Source: Streptomyces sp. NRRL S-646
GTDB lineage: Bacteria > Actinomycetota > Actinomycetes > Streptomycetales > Streptomycetaceae
Direction: 5' to 3'
Length of the DNA: 64,000 nucleotides
Assembly (NCBI RefSeq): GCF_000720765.1
Contig: NZ_JODC01000013.1
Span: forward strand, 1 to 64,000
Below the pieces are notes generated by a model that made no database searches, had not been told where the DNA came from, and was given only the letters and a program-made list of their open reading frames with translations. Each line of letters begins with the position of its first letter. Within the stretch, counting starts at the first letter, position 1. Below, piece after piece: positions 34,319-45,907 of the stretch. A program made the translations under genes and the position numbers.

Positions 34319-35602
34319 TCAGTCGGCCAGGAACTCCGAGCTGGAGAAGGTGACCGCCGGCTCCGCGCCCACCAGCCCCTTCTTCGCGCCGGGGTAGACG
34401 GCGACGGTGTCCTGCGTCTCGCCGCGGTACGTCCGCACGGCGAGGTCCGCCCGCCCGTCCCCGTCGAAGTCGCCGACGGCCAGCACCCGGGTGGTGCCCC
34501 GGGCAGGTGGCTTCACGGTCACCATGCCCGCCTTCGACAAGCCCGTCGTACTACCTCGGAACACCCGCAGCCCCGACCCGCCGGCGACGAGTTCGCTCAG
34601 GCCGTCGCCGTCGAAGTCGGCGGCGTCGAGCAGGGAGCCGGGGGAGCGGAGGGTGGCGCGGGTGGCGGTCGGGAGGTCGTAGCGCAGGGACGTTTCGTCC
34701 AGAGTGCCGACGGCCGCGTCGAGGGCGGTGCCCCTGCCGAAGCGGCCGAGGGCCACGTCGATGCCCTCGGGCAGGACGGTGCCGGTGCGGGTGGGGCCGG
34801 CGGGGCCGCCGAGGACGACGGACGCCTTGCTCACGCCCTCCGCCGTACGGACCACCAGGTCGTCGAAGCCGTCGCGGTTGACGTCGGCCGCCGGGCCCGT
34901 GGGGACCTCGCCCGGCGAGGGGACAGGGGCGCCGGCCGCGCGGGGCGCCCCCTTGCGGCTGAACGGGCCGCGCAGATAGCTCAGTTGCTCCCTGGATGCG
35001 TGCAGGACCAGGTCCTGAGCGCCGTCGCCGTCGAAGTCGCCGCACACCGGCCGGTCTGGCCAGTCGTTGCCGAAGCGGGCGACGGCGGGGACGGTGAGTT
35101 CGACGGCACGGGTCAGGCCGCCGGGTGAGCCGAAGAGGACCTGCAGGGGGACCGGGGGCCGGCCCTGGCCGTCGTAGGGCGGGTCGGTCGAGACGATCAG
35201 GTCGGTGAAGCCGTCCTTGTCGAGGTCGCAGCTCGCCTCCGCGTCGAAGACGGCGGGAAGTCGGCCTTTTGTCCGGGTCGCGTACCTGGCGGGGCTGAGC
35301 AACTGCCGTGCCCCCGGGGTGAGTCCGTGGGCGCTGCCGTAGACGACGCCTATGCCCGCGTCGTCGGCATGGCTCTGCGCCTTCACGAGCGCGTCGAGGA
35401 CGAGGTCGCGGTGGCCGTCGCCGTTGAAGTCGTCGGGGGTCCTGCTGCCCTTGCCGCCGGGTATCGGCAGTTCGGCCGGGGCGTCCGCGACCCGGACGGG
35501 GGTGGGGCGGGCGGCTCCGGCGTCCCCACCGGGGCCGCAGGCGGCGAGCAGAAGGCTGCCGCAGAGGGCCGCCGTACACATTCCGCCTCTTCGCACGCGC
35601 AC
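34319..35602 (-). CDS. FG-GAP repeat lipoprotein
   Basis: About 427 aa. Start GTG at 35602 follows GAGGGGGAC; the frame extends to an ATG at 35650. The N-terminus CTAALCGSLLLAACG gives a lipobox (LAAC), so it should be membrane-anchored. FG-GAP units include DDFNGDGHRDLVLDALV, CDLDKDGFTDLIVST, CGDFDGDGAQDLVLHA and AVGDFDGDGRADLAVRT. It resembles the secreted protein encoded 180 bp downstream, and the two may be a tethered and a released form of the same fold. Confidence 0.88.
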   Translation of the reverse strand: MRVRRGGMCTAALCGSLLLAACGPGGDAGAARPTPVRVADAPAELPIPGGKGSRTPDDFNGDGHRDLVLDALVKAQSHADDAGIGVVYGSAHGLTPGARQLLSPARYATRTKGRLPAVFDAEASCDLDKDGFTDLIVSTDPPYDGQGRPPVPLQVLFGSPGGLTRAVELTVPAVARFGNDWPDRPVCGDFDGDGAQDLVLHASREQLSYLRGPFSRKGAPRAAGAPVPSPGEVPTGPAADVNRDGFDDLVVRTAEGVSKASVVLGGPAGPTRTGTVLPEGIDVALGRFGRGTALDAAVGTLDETSLRYDLPTATRATLRSPGSLLDAADFDGDGLSELVAGGSGLRVFRGSTTGLSKAGMVTVKPPARGTTRVLAVGDFDGDGRADLAVRTYRGETQDTVAVYPGAKKGLVGAEPAVTFSSSEFLAD

Positions 35603-35703
35603 CGTCCCCCTCGTCAGCACCGTCGACAACGCCTGGGCAATGATGCACATGTTCGGGGTGGGGCGGCAGCCGCCGGGATCGGTGCGGGGTCCAAGATGGG
35701 GGC

Positions 35704-36030
35704 ATGAGCGTAGTCAAGATCAATGTGCTGACCGTGCCGGCCGAGCAGCGCGAGGTGCTGGAGAAGCGGTTCGCCTCGCGGGCCTCCGCCGTGGAGGGTT
35801 CCGACGGCTTCGAGTGGTTCGAGCTGCTGCGGCCGGTCGAGGGCACCGACCAGTACCTGGTGTACACACGGTGGCGTGACGAGGCGTCCTTCGAGGCCTG
35901 GATGCAGGGGTCGATGAAGTCCGCCCACCAGGGCGGCGGCGAGGGCGCCGAGCGCCCGAAGCCGGCGGCCTCCGGCTCGACGCTGTGGTCCTTCGACGTC
36001 GTGCAGTCCGCGGGCCCGAAGGGCGCGTAG
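35704..36030 (+). CDS. Antibiotic-biosynthesis-monooxygenase-type (ABM) protein
   Basis: 108 aa. The ferredoxin-like ABM fold is indicated by VVKINVLTVPAEQREVLEKR, then SDGFEWFELLRPVEGTDQYL and WRDEASFEAWMQ. Small ABM proteins form dimers and include haem-degrading and quinone monooxygenases. The conserved Trp and His-containing segment (SAHQGG) would suit ligand binding, but activity is unproven. Confidence 0.8.
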   Translation: MSVVKINVLTVPAEQREVLEKRFASRASAVEGSDGFEWFELLRPVEGTDQYLVYTRWRDEASFEAWMQGSMKSAHQGGGEGAERPKPAASGSTLWSFDVVQSAGPKGA

Positions 36031-36031
36031 A

Positions 36032-36082
36032 CACACAGGGCGGCGCCCCCTGCCTCGTAGGAGACAGGGGGCGCCGTCGTGT
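36032..36082. terminator. Bidirectional terminator
   Basis: GGCGCCCCCTG (about 36042-36052) pairs with CAGGGGGCGCC (36064-36074), with flanking extension, between the convergent genes ending at 36030 and 36092. Confidence 0.8.
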
Positions 36083-36091
36083 TTGTACGGA

Positions 36092-38374
36092 CTACTTCAC
36101 CGGCTCCGGCTCCGGAGCGGTCTCCGTCTCCTCGTCGCCCGCCGGGTCGACCGGCGTCCTGACGGACTCGAGGAGCAGCTGGGCCACGTCCACCACCTGG
36201 ATGGACTCCTTGGCCTTCCCCTCGTTCTTCTTGCCGTTCACGGAGTCCGTGAGCATGACCAGGCAGAACGGGCAGGCCGTCGAGACGATGTCCGGGTTCA
36301 ACGAAAGAGCTTCGTCCACGCGCTCGTTGTTGATGCGCTTGCCGATCCGCTCCTCCATCCACATGCGGGCGCCGCCCGCGCCGCAGCAGAAGCCCCGCTC
36401 CTTGTGGCGGTGCATCTCCTCGTTGCGGAGGCCCGGCACGTTGGCGATGATCTCGCGCGGCGGCGTGTAGATCTTGTTGTGGCGGCCCAGGTAGCAGGGG
36501 TCGTGGTACGTGATGATGCCCTCGACCGGGGTGACCGGGACCAGCTTGCCCTCGTCCACCAGGTGCTGCAGCAGCTGGGTGTGGTGGATGACCTCGTAGT
36601 CGCCGCCGAGCTGCGGGTACTCGTTGCCGATCGTGTTGAGGCAGTGCGGGCAGGTGGCGACGATCTTCTTCGCCGACTTGGGCTTGGCGGACTCCGGGAC
36701 CACCTTGCCGTCGTCGTCGAGCTCCTCGCCGAACGCCATGTTCAGTGCCATGACGTTCTCCATGCCGAGCTCCTGGAACAGGGGCTCGTTGCCGAGGCGG
36801 CGGGCGGAGTCACCGGTGCACTTCTCGTCGCCGCCCATGATCGCGAACTTGACGCCCGCGATGTGGAGGAGTTCCGCGAAGGCCTTGGTGGTCTTCTTGG
36901 CGCGGTCCTCCAGGGAGCCCGCGCAGCCGACCCAGTACAGGTACTCGACCTCGGTGAGGTCCTCGATGTCCTGGCCGACGACCGGGACCTCGAACTCGAC
37001 CTCCTTGAGCCACTCCAGGCGCTGCTTCTTGGCCAGGCCCCAGGGGTTGCCCTTCTTCTCCAGGTTCTTGAGCATCGTGCCCGCCTCGGACGGGAACGCG
37101 GACTCGATCATGACCTGGTAGCGGCGCATGTCGACGATGTGGTCGATGTGCTCGATGTCCACCGGGCACTGCTCGACGCAGGCGCCGCAGGTGGTGCAGG
37201 ACCACAGGACGTCCGGGTCGATGACGCCGTTCTCCTCGGCGGTGCCGATCAGCGGGCGCTCGGCCTCGGCGAGAGCCGCGGCGGGGACGTCCTTCAGCTG
37301 CTCCTCGGACGCCTTCTCCTCGCCCTCCATGCTCTTGCCGCCGCCGGCGAGCAGGTACGGGGCCTTGGCGTGGGCGTGGTCCCGCAGGGACATGATCAGG
37401 AGCTTGGGGGAGAGGGGCTTGCCCGTGTTCCAGGCCGGGCACTGCGACTGGCAGCGGCCGCACTCGGTGCAGGTGGAGAAGTCGAGGAGGCCCTTCCAGG
37501 AGAACTGCTCGACCTGGGAGACGCCGAAGACGTCGTCGTCACCGGGGTCGGTGAAGTCGATCGGCTTGCCGCCCGAGGTCATCGGCTGCAGGGCGCCCAG
37601 GGCCGTGGAGCCGTCGGCGTTGCGCTTGAACCAGATGTTCGGGAAGGCCAGGAAGCGGTGCCAGGCCACACCCATGTTGGTGTTCAGCGAGACCACGATC
37701 ATCCAGATGAACGAGGTGCTGATCTTGATCATCGCGACCAGGTACACCAGGTTCTGCAGCGCGCTCACGCTCAGGCCCTTGAAGGCCAGGACCAGCGGGT
37801 ACGACGCGAAGTACGAGGCGTCGTAGCCGTCCACGTGGTGGATCGCGCCCTCCAGGCCGCGCAGCACGTAGATCGCGAGACCGATGGTGAGGATGACGTA
37901 CTCGACGAAGTACGCCTGACCCGACTTGGAGCCCGCGAAGCGGGACTTGCGGCCGGGGCGCGAGGGCAGGTTCGACAGGCGGATCGCGATGAGTACGACG
38001 ATGCCGAGGACCGTCATCACACCGATGAACTCGGTGTACATCTCCAGCGGCAGCCAGTCGCCGACGACCGGTAGCGTCCAGTCGGCCTGGAAGAGCTGGC
38101 CGAAGGCCTGCGCCAGGGTCGGCGGCAGGGTCAGGAAGCCGACCGCCACGAACCAGTGGGCGAAGCCCACGATGCCCCAGCGGTTCATCCGCGTGTGGCC
38201 GAGGAACTCCCTGACAAGGGTCACGCTGCGCGCGTACGGGTTGTCGGTCCGGGTGCCGGCGGGCACCGGCTGGCCCAGTTTGAAGTACCGGACGAACTGA
38301 CCGATGGCGCGTGCGAGCAGCGCAACGCCGACCACGGTCAGCACCAGCGACACGATGATCGCGGCGAGTTGCAT
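36092..38374 (-). CDS. Membrane Fe-S reductase, heterodisulfide-reductase-like (EtfD/Rv0338c type)
   Basis: About 760 aa from the ATG at 38374. The N-terminal 280 residues hold five to six helices like the NarI/HdrE cytochrome b-type domain (GHTRMNRWGIVGFAHWFVAV). Two ferredoxin clusters follow: CTECGRCQSQCP and CTTCGACVEQCP. Two CCG-type domains come next (YWVGCAGSLEDRAKK; ITYHDPCYLGRHN; ERGFCCGAGGARMW), which bind a noncubane cluster or quinone-linked site. The order matches mycobacterial Rv0338c, called EtfD, which passes electrons from acyl-CoA dehydrogenases via EtfBA to the quinone pool. A similar role in fatty-acid oxidation is likely here. The start region holds TTACTAAGCGGTAA, a possible operator. 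Confidence 0.88.
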   Translation of the reverse strand: MQLAAIIVSLVLTVVGVALLARAIGQFVRYFKLGQPVPAGTRTDNPYARSVTLVREFLGHTRMNRWGIVGFAHWFVAVGFLTLPPTLAQAFGQLFQADWTLPVVGDWLPLEMYTEFIGVMTVLGIVVLIAIRLSNLPSRPGRKSRFAGSKSGQAYFVEYVILTIGLAIYVLRGLEGAIHHVDGYDASYFASYPLVLAFKGLSVSALQNLVYLVAMIKISTSFIWMIVVSLNTNMGVAWHRFLAFPNIWFKRNADGSTALGALQPMTSGGKPIDFTDPGDDDVFGVSQVEQFSWKGLLDFSTCTECGRCQSQCPAWNTGKPLSPKLLIMSLRDHAHAKAPYLLAGGGKSMEGEEKASEEQLKDVPAAALAEAERPLIGTAEENGVIDPDVLWSCTTCGACVEQCPVDIEHIDHIVDMRRYQVMIESAFPSEAGTMLKNLEKKGNPWGLAKKQRLEWLKEVEFEVPVVGQDIEDLTEVEYLYWVGCAGSLEDRAKKTTKAFAELLHIAGVKFAIMGGDEKCTGDSARRLGNEPLFQELGMENVMALNMAFGEELDDDGKVVPESAKPKSAKKIVATCPHCLNTIGNEYPQLGGDYEVIHHTQLLQHLVDEGKLVPVTPVEGIITYHDPCYLGRHNKIYTPPREIIANVPGLRNEEMHRHKERGFCCGAGGARMWMEERIGKRINNERVDEALSLNPDIVSTACPFCLVMLTDSVNGKKNEGKAKESIQVVDVAQLLLESVRTPVDPAGDEETETAPEPEPVK

Positions 38375-38604
38375 TTGGGGGCTCCTCGGGACTGCGAGGG
38401 TCATTACTAAGCGGTAACTTATGTAGTCCGATTGAGACTACCCCCATCCTCCGTCGCACTGTAACCGGGCGTGCGGTGATCTGCGTCGCTGAGGGTTGCC
38501 TTAAGGGTCGCGACAGGGCCCGCGGCAAGGTCCGCGACCAGGCTTGTGACGATGCGATCGTGTTATTCATGCCAAATTGGTACATTTGCGCCTAACTTAG
38601 ACCC

Positions 38605-39639
38605 GTGCTATACGGGATCGCCGCCGCCACCACCGCCCTGCTGCTCGCCGCCGTGCTCACCGCACTGCTGCGGGTGCCCGCGCTGCGCCTAGGGATCGTC
38701 GAGCGGAGACGTCAGCGGCAGCGGCCCGTGCCGCTGCTCGGCGGTGCGGCCGTGGTGCTCGCCACCTGTGGAGTGGCGGTGGCCATGGAACGGACCGGCG
38801 TCGCACCCCTTGGTGCCTGGGTGGGGCGGCTGCTCGTCGCCGGTGGTGCCGTCGCGGCGCTCGGGCTCGTCGCGGACGTGGGGCGGGTCAAGGCGCGGGT
38901 CCTCGTCGCCGGTACGGCCGTAGCGGCGGCCAGTGTCGTGCCGTACGAGGAGACCGGGGTGCCGGCCGGGCTGCTCGCCGTCGGGTGGATCGTCTTCGTC
39001 ACCATCGGGTTCAAGGCGCTCGACCATGCGGACGCCCTCGCGGGGACCGTGGGCGTCCTCACCGCCTTCGGGGTGGGGGCCTGCGCGGCGGCCGAACTGA
39101 TGGACGGGCTCGCGGTGCTGCTGAGCGTGCTGGCCGCCGCGCTGACCGGGTTCCTCATGCACAACTGGCCGCCCGCGCGCGTGGGGCTCGGTGCGTGCGG
39201 CTCGCTGTTCACGGGGTTCCTGCTCTCCGCGTCGGCGGTGTTCACCCGTGCGGGCTACGCGCTCGCCCCCAGTGCGGGAGTGCTGTTCTCGCTCACCGCC
39301 CTGGCGAGCGCCGATGTACTCCTCGTGGTCCTGTCGCGGCGGCTGGCCGGGCGGCCGTTGCTGCGCGGCGGGCCGGACCATGTCGCCCACCGGCTGCGGC
39401 GGTTGGGGCTCACCCCGCAGGGGGCGACCGTGCTGCCCGGAATCGGGGCCTTCGCCGCGGTGTTCGTCGGGGTGCTCATGCACATCGGGTGGACTGCTTT
39501 GTCCGGCGTGTACTGGGTGGGGGCGGTGGCGCTCGTCGTCGTACTCATGCTCCTTCGGGTGCCTGTGTACGGTCTCCGGCGGCCCGTGCCCACGCAATCG
39601 ACGCAGGTCAGCGGCCCGTTGCGTGTAAGGAACGGATAA
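38605..39639 (+). CDS. MraY/WecA-like membrane protein, likely inactive
   Basis: 344 aa, GTG start. About ten hydrophobic helices in the arrangement of polyprenyl-phosphate GlcNAc-1-P transferases. Recognisable but altered motifs: RPVPLLGGAAVVLA (usual PxxGG), KALDHADALAGTVG (usual N/D-xxDGxxGL) and LGACGSLFTGFLL (usual GDxGS). The last loses the catalytic Asp to Ala-Cys, so transferase activity is doubtful. It may be a lipid-carrier binding protein. It lies next to the dnaK operon, 95 bp upstream and co-directional. Confidence 0.75.
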   Translation: MLYGIAAATTALLLAAVLTALLRVPALRLGIVERRRQRQRPVPLLGGAAVVLATCGVAVAMERTGVAPLGAWVGRLLVAGGAVAALGLVADVGRVKARVLVAGTAVAAASVVPYEETGVPAGLLAVGWIVFVTIGFKALDHADALAGTVGVLTAFGVGACAAAELMDGLAVLLSVLAAALTGFLMHNWPPARVGLGACGSLFTGFLLSASAVFTRAGYALAPSAGVLFSLTALASADVLLVVLSRRLAGRPLLRGGPDHVAHRLRRLGLTPQGATVLPGIGAFAAVFVGVLMHIGWTALSGVYWVGAVALVVVLMLLRVPVYGLRRPVPTQSTQVSGPLRVRNG

Positions 39640-39641
39640 GA

Positions 39642-39662
39642 GTTGAGTCGGTCCGACTCAGG
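39642..39662. promoter_or_regulatory. HAIR (HspR) operator 1 of dnaK, imperfect
   Basis: GTTGAGT-CGGTCCG-ACTCAGG, two mismatches from the HspR consensus CTTGAGT-N7-ACTCAAG, upstream of dnaK. Confidence 0.75.
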
Positions 39663-39670
39663 TCTGTTGA

Positions 39671-42228
<2,558 letters not shown>

Positions 42229-42285
42229 GCTTGAACCGGTCGCAGTACCGACCGCTGTATCGATGAGAGAGGAGGGGCGTCGGGG

Positions 42286-43461
42286 ATGAGCACCAAGGAC
42301 TTCATCGAGAAGGACTACTACAAGGTCCTCGGCGTCCCCAAGGACGCCACCGAGGCCGAGATCAAGAAGGCGTACCGGAAGCTCGCCCGCGAGAACCACC
42401 CGGACGCCAACAAGGGCAACGCCAAGGCCGAGGAGCGCTTCAAGGAGATCTCCGAGGCGAACGACATACTCGGCGACCCCAAGAAGCGCAAGGAGTACGA
42501 CGAGGCCCGCGCCCTGTTCGGCAACGGCGGCTTCCGCCCCGGGCCGGGCGGCGCAGGCGGCTCGTTCAACTTCGACCTGGGCGACCTCTTCGGAGGCGGC
42601 ACCCAGGGCGGGGGTTCCGGAGGCTTCGGCGGCGGAATCGGTGATGTCTTCGGGGGCCTGTTCAACCGGGGCAGCTCCGGTACGACCCGGGTGCAGCCCA
42701 GGCGTGGCCAGGACATCGACACCGAGGTCAGCCTCAGTTTCACCGAGGCGATCGAGGGGGCGACGGTCCCGCTGCGCATGTCCTCGCAGGCACCCTGCAA
42801 GGCCTGTTCGGGCACCGGCGACGCGAACGGCAACCCGCGGGTGTGCCCGACGTGCGTCGGCACCGGCCAGGTCGCGCGGGGTTCCGGCGGCGGCTTCTCG
42901 CTCACCGACCCCTGCCCGGACTGCAAGGGCCGCGGTCTGATCGCGGAGAACCCCTGCGAGGTCTGCAAGGGCAGCGGCCGCGCCAAGTCCTCGCGCACCA
43001 TGCAGGTCCGCATCCCGGCGGGGGTGTCGGACGGCCAGCGCATCCGGCTGCGCGGCAAGGGCGCACCGGGCGAGCGGGGCGGCCCGGCGGGCGACCTGTA
43101 CGTCACGGTGCATGTCGACGCGCACCCCGTGTTCGGCCGCAAGGGCGACAACCTCACCGTCACCGTCCCCGTGACGTTCGCTGAGGCGGCGCTCGGCGGC
43201 GAGGTCAGGGTCCCCACCCTGGGCGGGCCGCCCGTCACCCTGAAGCTGCCCCCCGGCACGCCCAACGGCCGCACCATGCGCGCCCGCGGCAAGGGCGCGG
43301 TCCGCAAGGACGGCACCCGCGGCGACCTCCTGGTCACCGTCGAGGTGAGTGTCCCGGCGGACCTGACGGGGAAGGCTCGTGACGCACTCGAGGCGTATCG
43401 CGAGGCGACCGCGGGCGAGGACCCGCGGGCGGAGCTGTTCCAGGCCGCGAAGGGAGCATGA
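42286..43461 (+). CDS. dnaJ: Chaperone DnaJ (Hsp40, class A)
   Basis: 391 aa; GAGGGGCGTCGGGG lies before the ATG. J-domain with the HPD tripeptide (ARENHPDANKGN), Gly/Phe-rich linker, and four complete zinc repeats: CKACSGTG, CPTCVGTG, CPDCKGRG, CEVCKGSG. The C-terminal substrate domains are intact. Stimulates DnaK ATPase. Its stop overlaps hspR (ATGA). Confidence 0.97.
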   Translation: MSTKDFIEKDYYKVLGVPKDATEAEIKKAYRKLARENHPDANKGNAKAEERFKEISEANDILGDPKKRKEYDEARALFGNGGFRPGPGGAGGSFNFDLGDLFGGGTQGGGSGGFGGGIGDVFGGLFNRGSSGTTRVQPRRGQDIDTEVSLSFTEAIEGATVPLRMSSQAPCKACSGTGDANGNPRVCPTCVGTGQVARGSGGGFSLTDPCPDCKGRGLIAENPCEVCKGSGRAKSSRTMQVRIPAGVSDGQRIRLRGKGAPGERGGPAGDLYVTVHVDAHPVFGRKGDNLTVTVPVTFAEAALGGEVRVPTLGGPPVTLKLPPGTPNGRTMRARGKGAVRKDGTRGDLLVTVEVSVPADLTGKARDALEAYREATAGEDPRAELFQAAKGA

Positions 43462-43913
43462 CAGAGATGGACGGCCGTCGACGCAACCCGTACGAACTGA
43501 CCGAGGAAACCCCGGTCTACGTCATCTCGGTGGCGGCCCAGCTCTCCGGCCTGCACCCGCAGACCCTGCGCCAGTACGACCGCCTCGGCCTGGTCTCGCC
43601 CGACCGCACCCCCGGCCGCGGCCGCCGCTACTCGGCCCGCGACATCGAACTGCTGCGCACCGTCCAGCAGTTGTCGCAGGACGAGGGCATCAACCTGGCC
43701 GGCATCAAGCGGATCATCGAACTGGAGAACCAGGTCGCCGCGCTCCAGCAGCGCGTCGTCGAACTCCAGTCGGCGGTCGAGGGCGCGGCAGCGGCGATGC
43801 AGCAGCGCGAGGCGGCGGTGCATGCGTCGTACCGCCGCGATCTGGTCCCGTACCAGGAGGTGCAGCAGACCAGCGCGCTGGTGGTGTGGCGGCCCAAGCG
43901 GCAGCAGGACTGA
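43458..43913 (+). CDS. hspR: Heat-shock repressor HspR (MerR family)
   Basis: 151 aa, ATG overlapping dnaJ. The MerR helix-turn-helix reads YVISVAAQLSGLHPQTLRQY then DRLGLVSPDRTPGRGRRYS, followed by a coiled-coil (ELENQVAALQQRVVELQSAV). It autorepresses the dnaK operon and represses clpB through HAIR boxes at 39642, 39694 and 54378 in this window. Confidence 0.97.
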   Translation: MTEMDGRRRNPYELTEETPVYVISVAAQLSGLHPQTLRQYDRLGLVSPDRTPGRGRRYSARDIELLRTVQQLSQDEGINLAGIKRIIELENQVAALQQRVVELQSAVEGAAAAMQQREAAVHASYRRDLVPYQEVQQTSALVVWRPKRQQD

Positions 43914-43928
43914 GGTAGGTATGTGACA

Positions 43929-43957
43929 GGGGCCCGGAGGCTGAACCTCCGGGCCCC
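43929..43957. terminator. Terminator of the dnaK operon
   Basis: Perfect 12-bp stem GGGGCCCGGAGG / CCTCCGGGCCCC with loop CTGAA, between convergent genes. Confidence 0.85.
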
Positions 43958-43965
43958 TTCGCATG

Positions 43966-45624
43966 TCACCGGCCGACGAAGAACTCCAGGGACGAGCTCT
44001 GCCCGCTCTGCCGCCCATAGGGGTCCACGGCGTACACGGTGGCCGTGCACGGCCCGTTGTAGGGCGGTGTCCAGGAGATGGAGCCGGTCGTGGACAGCTG
44101 GGTGCCGCTGTCGCCGCAGGCGCCGCTGATCTGCCAGGAGTAGCCCTTCAGCACCCGCCCCTCGTCACCGGCGCCGGGCCTGGCCGTGACCTTGACGGGG
44201 GAGCGCGCCGGAATCCCGGCGAAGTCCAGCGTCAGCTGCGGTGCGGCCGGGCCGAACGGGGTGGCCCGGGCGAGCCGGTCGACGGTGATCTCCGCGGAGG
44301 GCGCCGACTCGGCACCCGTGCCGGCATCCACGGCGACGACGTAGTAGGACGCCTTGCCCGCCGGGGCGAGGCGGTCCTCCCACCAGCCGCCGTGCAGGTC
44401 GCCGATGGCCGTCCAGCCGCCGTCGGTGCGGCGGTAGACCCGGTACTGGGGGGCGTCCTCGGGGAGCACCCAGTGGATCTCGGTCCTGTCGTCGTGGAGG
44501 ACGCCGGTGAGCCCGCTCGGGGCGGGCGTGCCGCTGGGCTCGGGGCGCGTGGCTGTCACCGGGGCGGAGACCGGGGAGACGTTCTGGGCGCCGTCGACCG
44601 CGTGCACCTTGTAGACGTAGGCAGTTCCCGTCCCGGCGGTGACGTCCGTGAAGGACGTGCCGGTCACGGTCTCGGGCCCGTCCGGATCCTGCTGCCCCTC
44701 CGGCGCGCCCCACACCTCGTAGTGGTGCACGTCCGCCGCCGAAGAGGGTTCCCACGCGACCGTGTTGCCCCCCGTGGTGCCCTTCGCCGTGAGGCCGGTG
44801 ACCTGCCCGGGCGCCGTCCGGTCGGCGGTCGTCACGCCCTGGTCGGCCGAACCCGCCGAGGTGTTGCCCGCCCTGTCGTAGGCACGCACCTCGTAGTAGT
44901 ACGTGTCGCCGGTCAGCGGCAGGCTCGTGTCGGTGTACGACGTCGAGGTCGTCGTCGCAAGCGGCGCAGCGCCGAACGACGTGCCCTTGAGCCGCCGGTA
45001 GACGCGGTAGCCCGCGAGGTCCATCTCCTGGCTCTTCGCCCAGGTCGGCTTCGCCCTGCCGGACGCGGGGTCGTACGCGACCGAAGTCCCCGTCGGGGCA
45101 AGGGGTTTGACCTTGTCGACGTCGGCGGAGGTGCGGGGCTTGTAGGCGAAGGAGACGTTCGCCGTGCCCGTCCAGTTGACGTAGTCGATGCGCAGGGTGT
45201 GCTTGCCGGACGGGATCGTGACGTTGACGGTCTTCTTCACCGTCGTCGACACGTTCTTCCAGAGGTCGACCTTGCGCACGCCGTCGAGGTGGACGCGGAC
45301 GCCGTCCTGGGTCGCGACCGGCAGGGCGAAGGGGCCGCCCGAGCCGAAGTCCCTCGTCACCGTCCAGCGGACACCGAAGTTGTCCCTCGGCAGGCCGGAG
45401 GCGGGGGCGGAGGTGCCCCAGTTCTGGTCGATCGCAACATCGCAGTCCGTCTTCTTCGGGGTGCCGGAGAACGACGTGTTCGCGAAGAACTGGCGCTTGA
45501 AGACGGGCGAGGTGCAGGTGGTCGCGGCGGCGGCCGGAGCGGCCGTCGCGGAGAGCAGACCGGCCGCGGTGGCGAGCACGACGGCGGCCGTGGCCGCGGT
45601 GGTCGTGGGTCTGGCTGAGTTCAT
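43966..45624 (-). CDS. Secreted multi-domain fibronectin type III protein
   Basis: About 552 aa; AGAGGACC precedes the ATG at 45624. Signal peptide through AAPAAAA. Residues about 35-175 resemble a PA14-like ligand-binding domain (FFANTSFSGTPKKTDCDVAI; HTLRIDYVNWTGTANVSFAY). Three to four fibronectin-III domains follow (AGYRVYRRLKGTSFG; YYYEVRAYDRAGNTSAGSA; HYEVWGAPEGQQ; YRVYRRTDGGW), then a C-terminal Ig-like module. Probably binds extracellular polysaccharide; no catalytic domain is visible. Confidence 0.85.
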   Translation of the reverse strand: MNSARPTTTAATAAVVLATAAGLLSATAAPAAAATTCTSPVFKRQFFANTSFSGTPKKTDCDVAIDQNWGTSAPASGLPRDNFGVRWTVTRDFGSGGPFALPVATQDGVRVHLDGVRKVDLWKNVSTTVKKTVNVTIPSGKHTLRIDYVNWTGTANVSFAYKPRTSADVDKVKPLAPTGTSVAYDPASGRAKPTWAKSQEMDLAGYRVYRRLKGTSFGAAPLATTTSTSYTDTSLPLTGDTYYYEVRAYDRAGNTSAGSADQGVTTADRTAPGQVTGLTAKGTTGGNTVAWEPSSAADVHHYEVWGAPEGQQDPDGPETVTGTSFTDVTAGTGTAYVYKVHAVDGAQNVSPVSAPVTATRPEPSGTPAPSGLTGVLHDDRTEIHWVLPEDAPQYRVYRRTDGGWTAIGDLHGGWWEDRLAPAGKASYYVVAVDAGTGAESAPSAEITVDRLARATPFGPAAPQLTLDFAGIPARSPVKVTARPGAGDEGRVLKGYSWQISGACGDSGTQLSTTGSISWTPPYNGPCTATVYAVDPYGRQSGQSSSLEFFVGR

Positions 45625-45907
45625 TCGGTCCTCTGGTCGGGATGGGAACGGCTGATGCAAGCTGCCGTGATCACGACTCGTGAGGAATCGCGTTGGTTGT
45701 ACGGATCTTTGCCTGCCGATTGCCTGCCGTTGCATGGAGAGTCCGTAAAGGACCTTTGGAGGCGTTTCCGTCATGTCTTTACATGGTCGGCGGAGTGTTG
45801 CGTTGCGCACTCGTTAAGTAGTTGCGCTTGACGCCCGGGGGCCGCTCCGCGTTGGCTTTTCAGTCACCTGGGTCGCAAGTTGCGCCCATGTCCGGAAGAC
45901 ACCAGAA

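Noticed and set aside
36083..38074. 663-aa plus-strand frame
   Set aside because: Antisense to the Fe-S reductase, whose cluster motifs are unmistakable.
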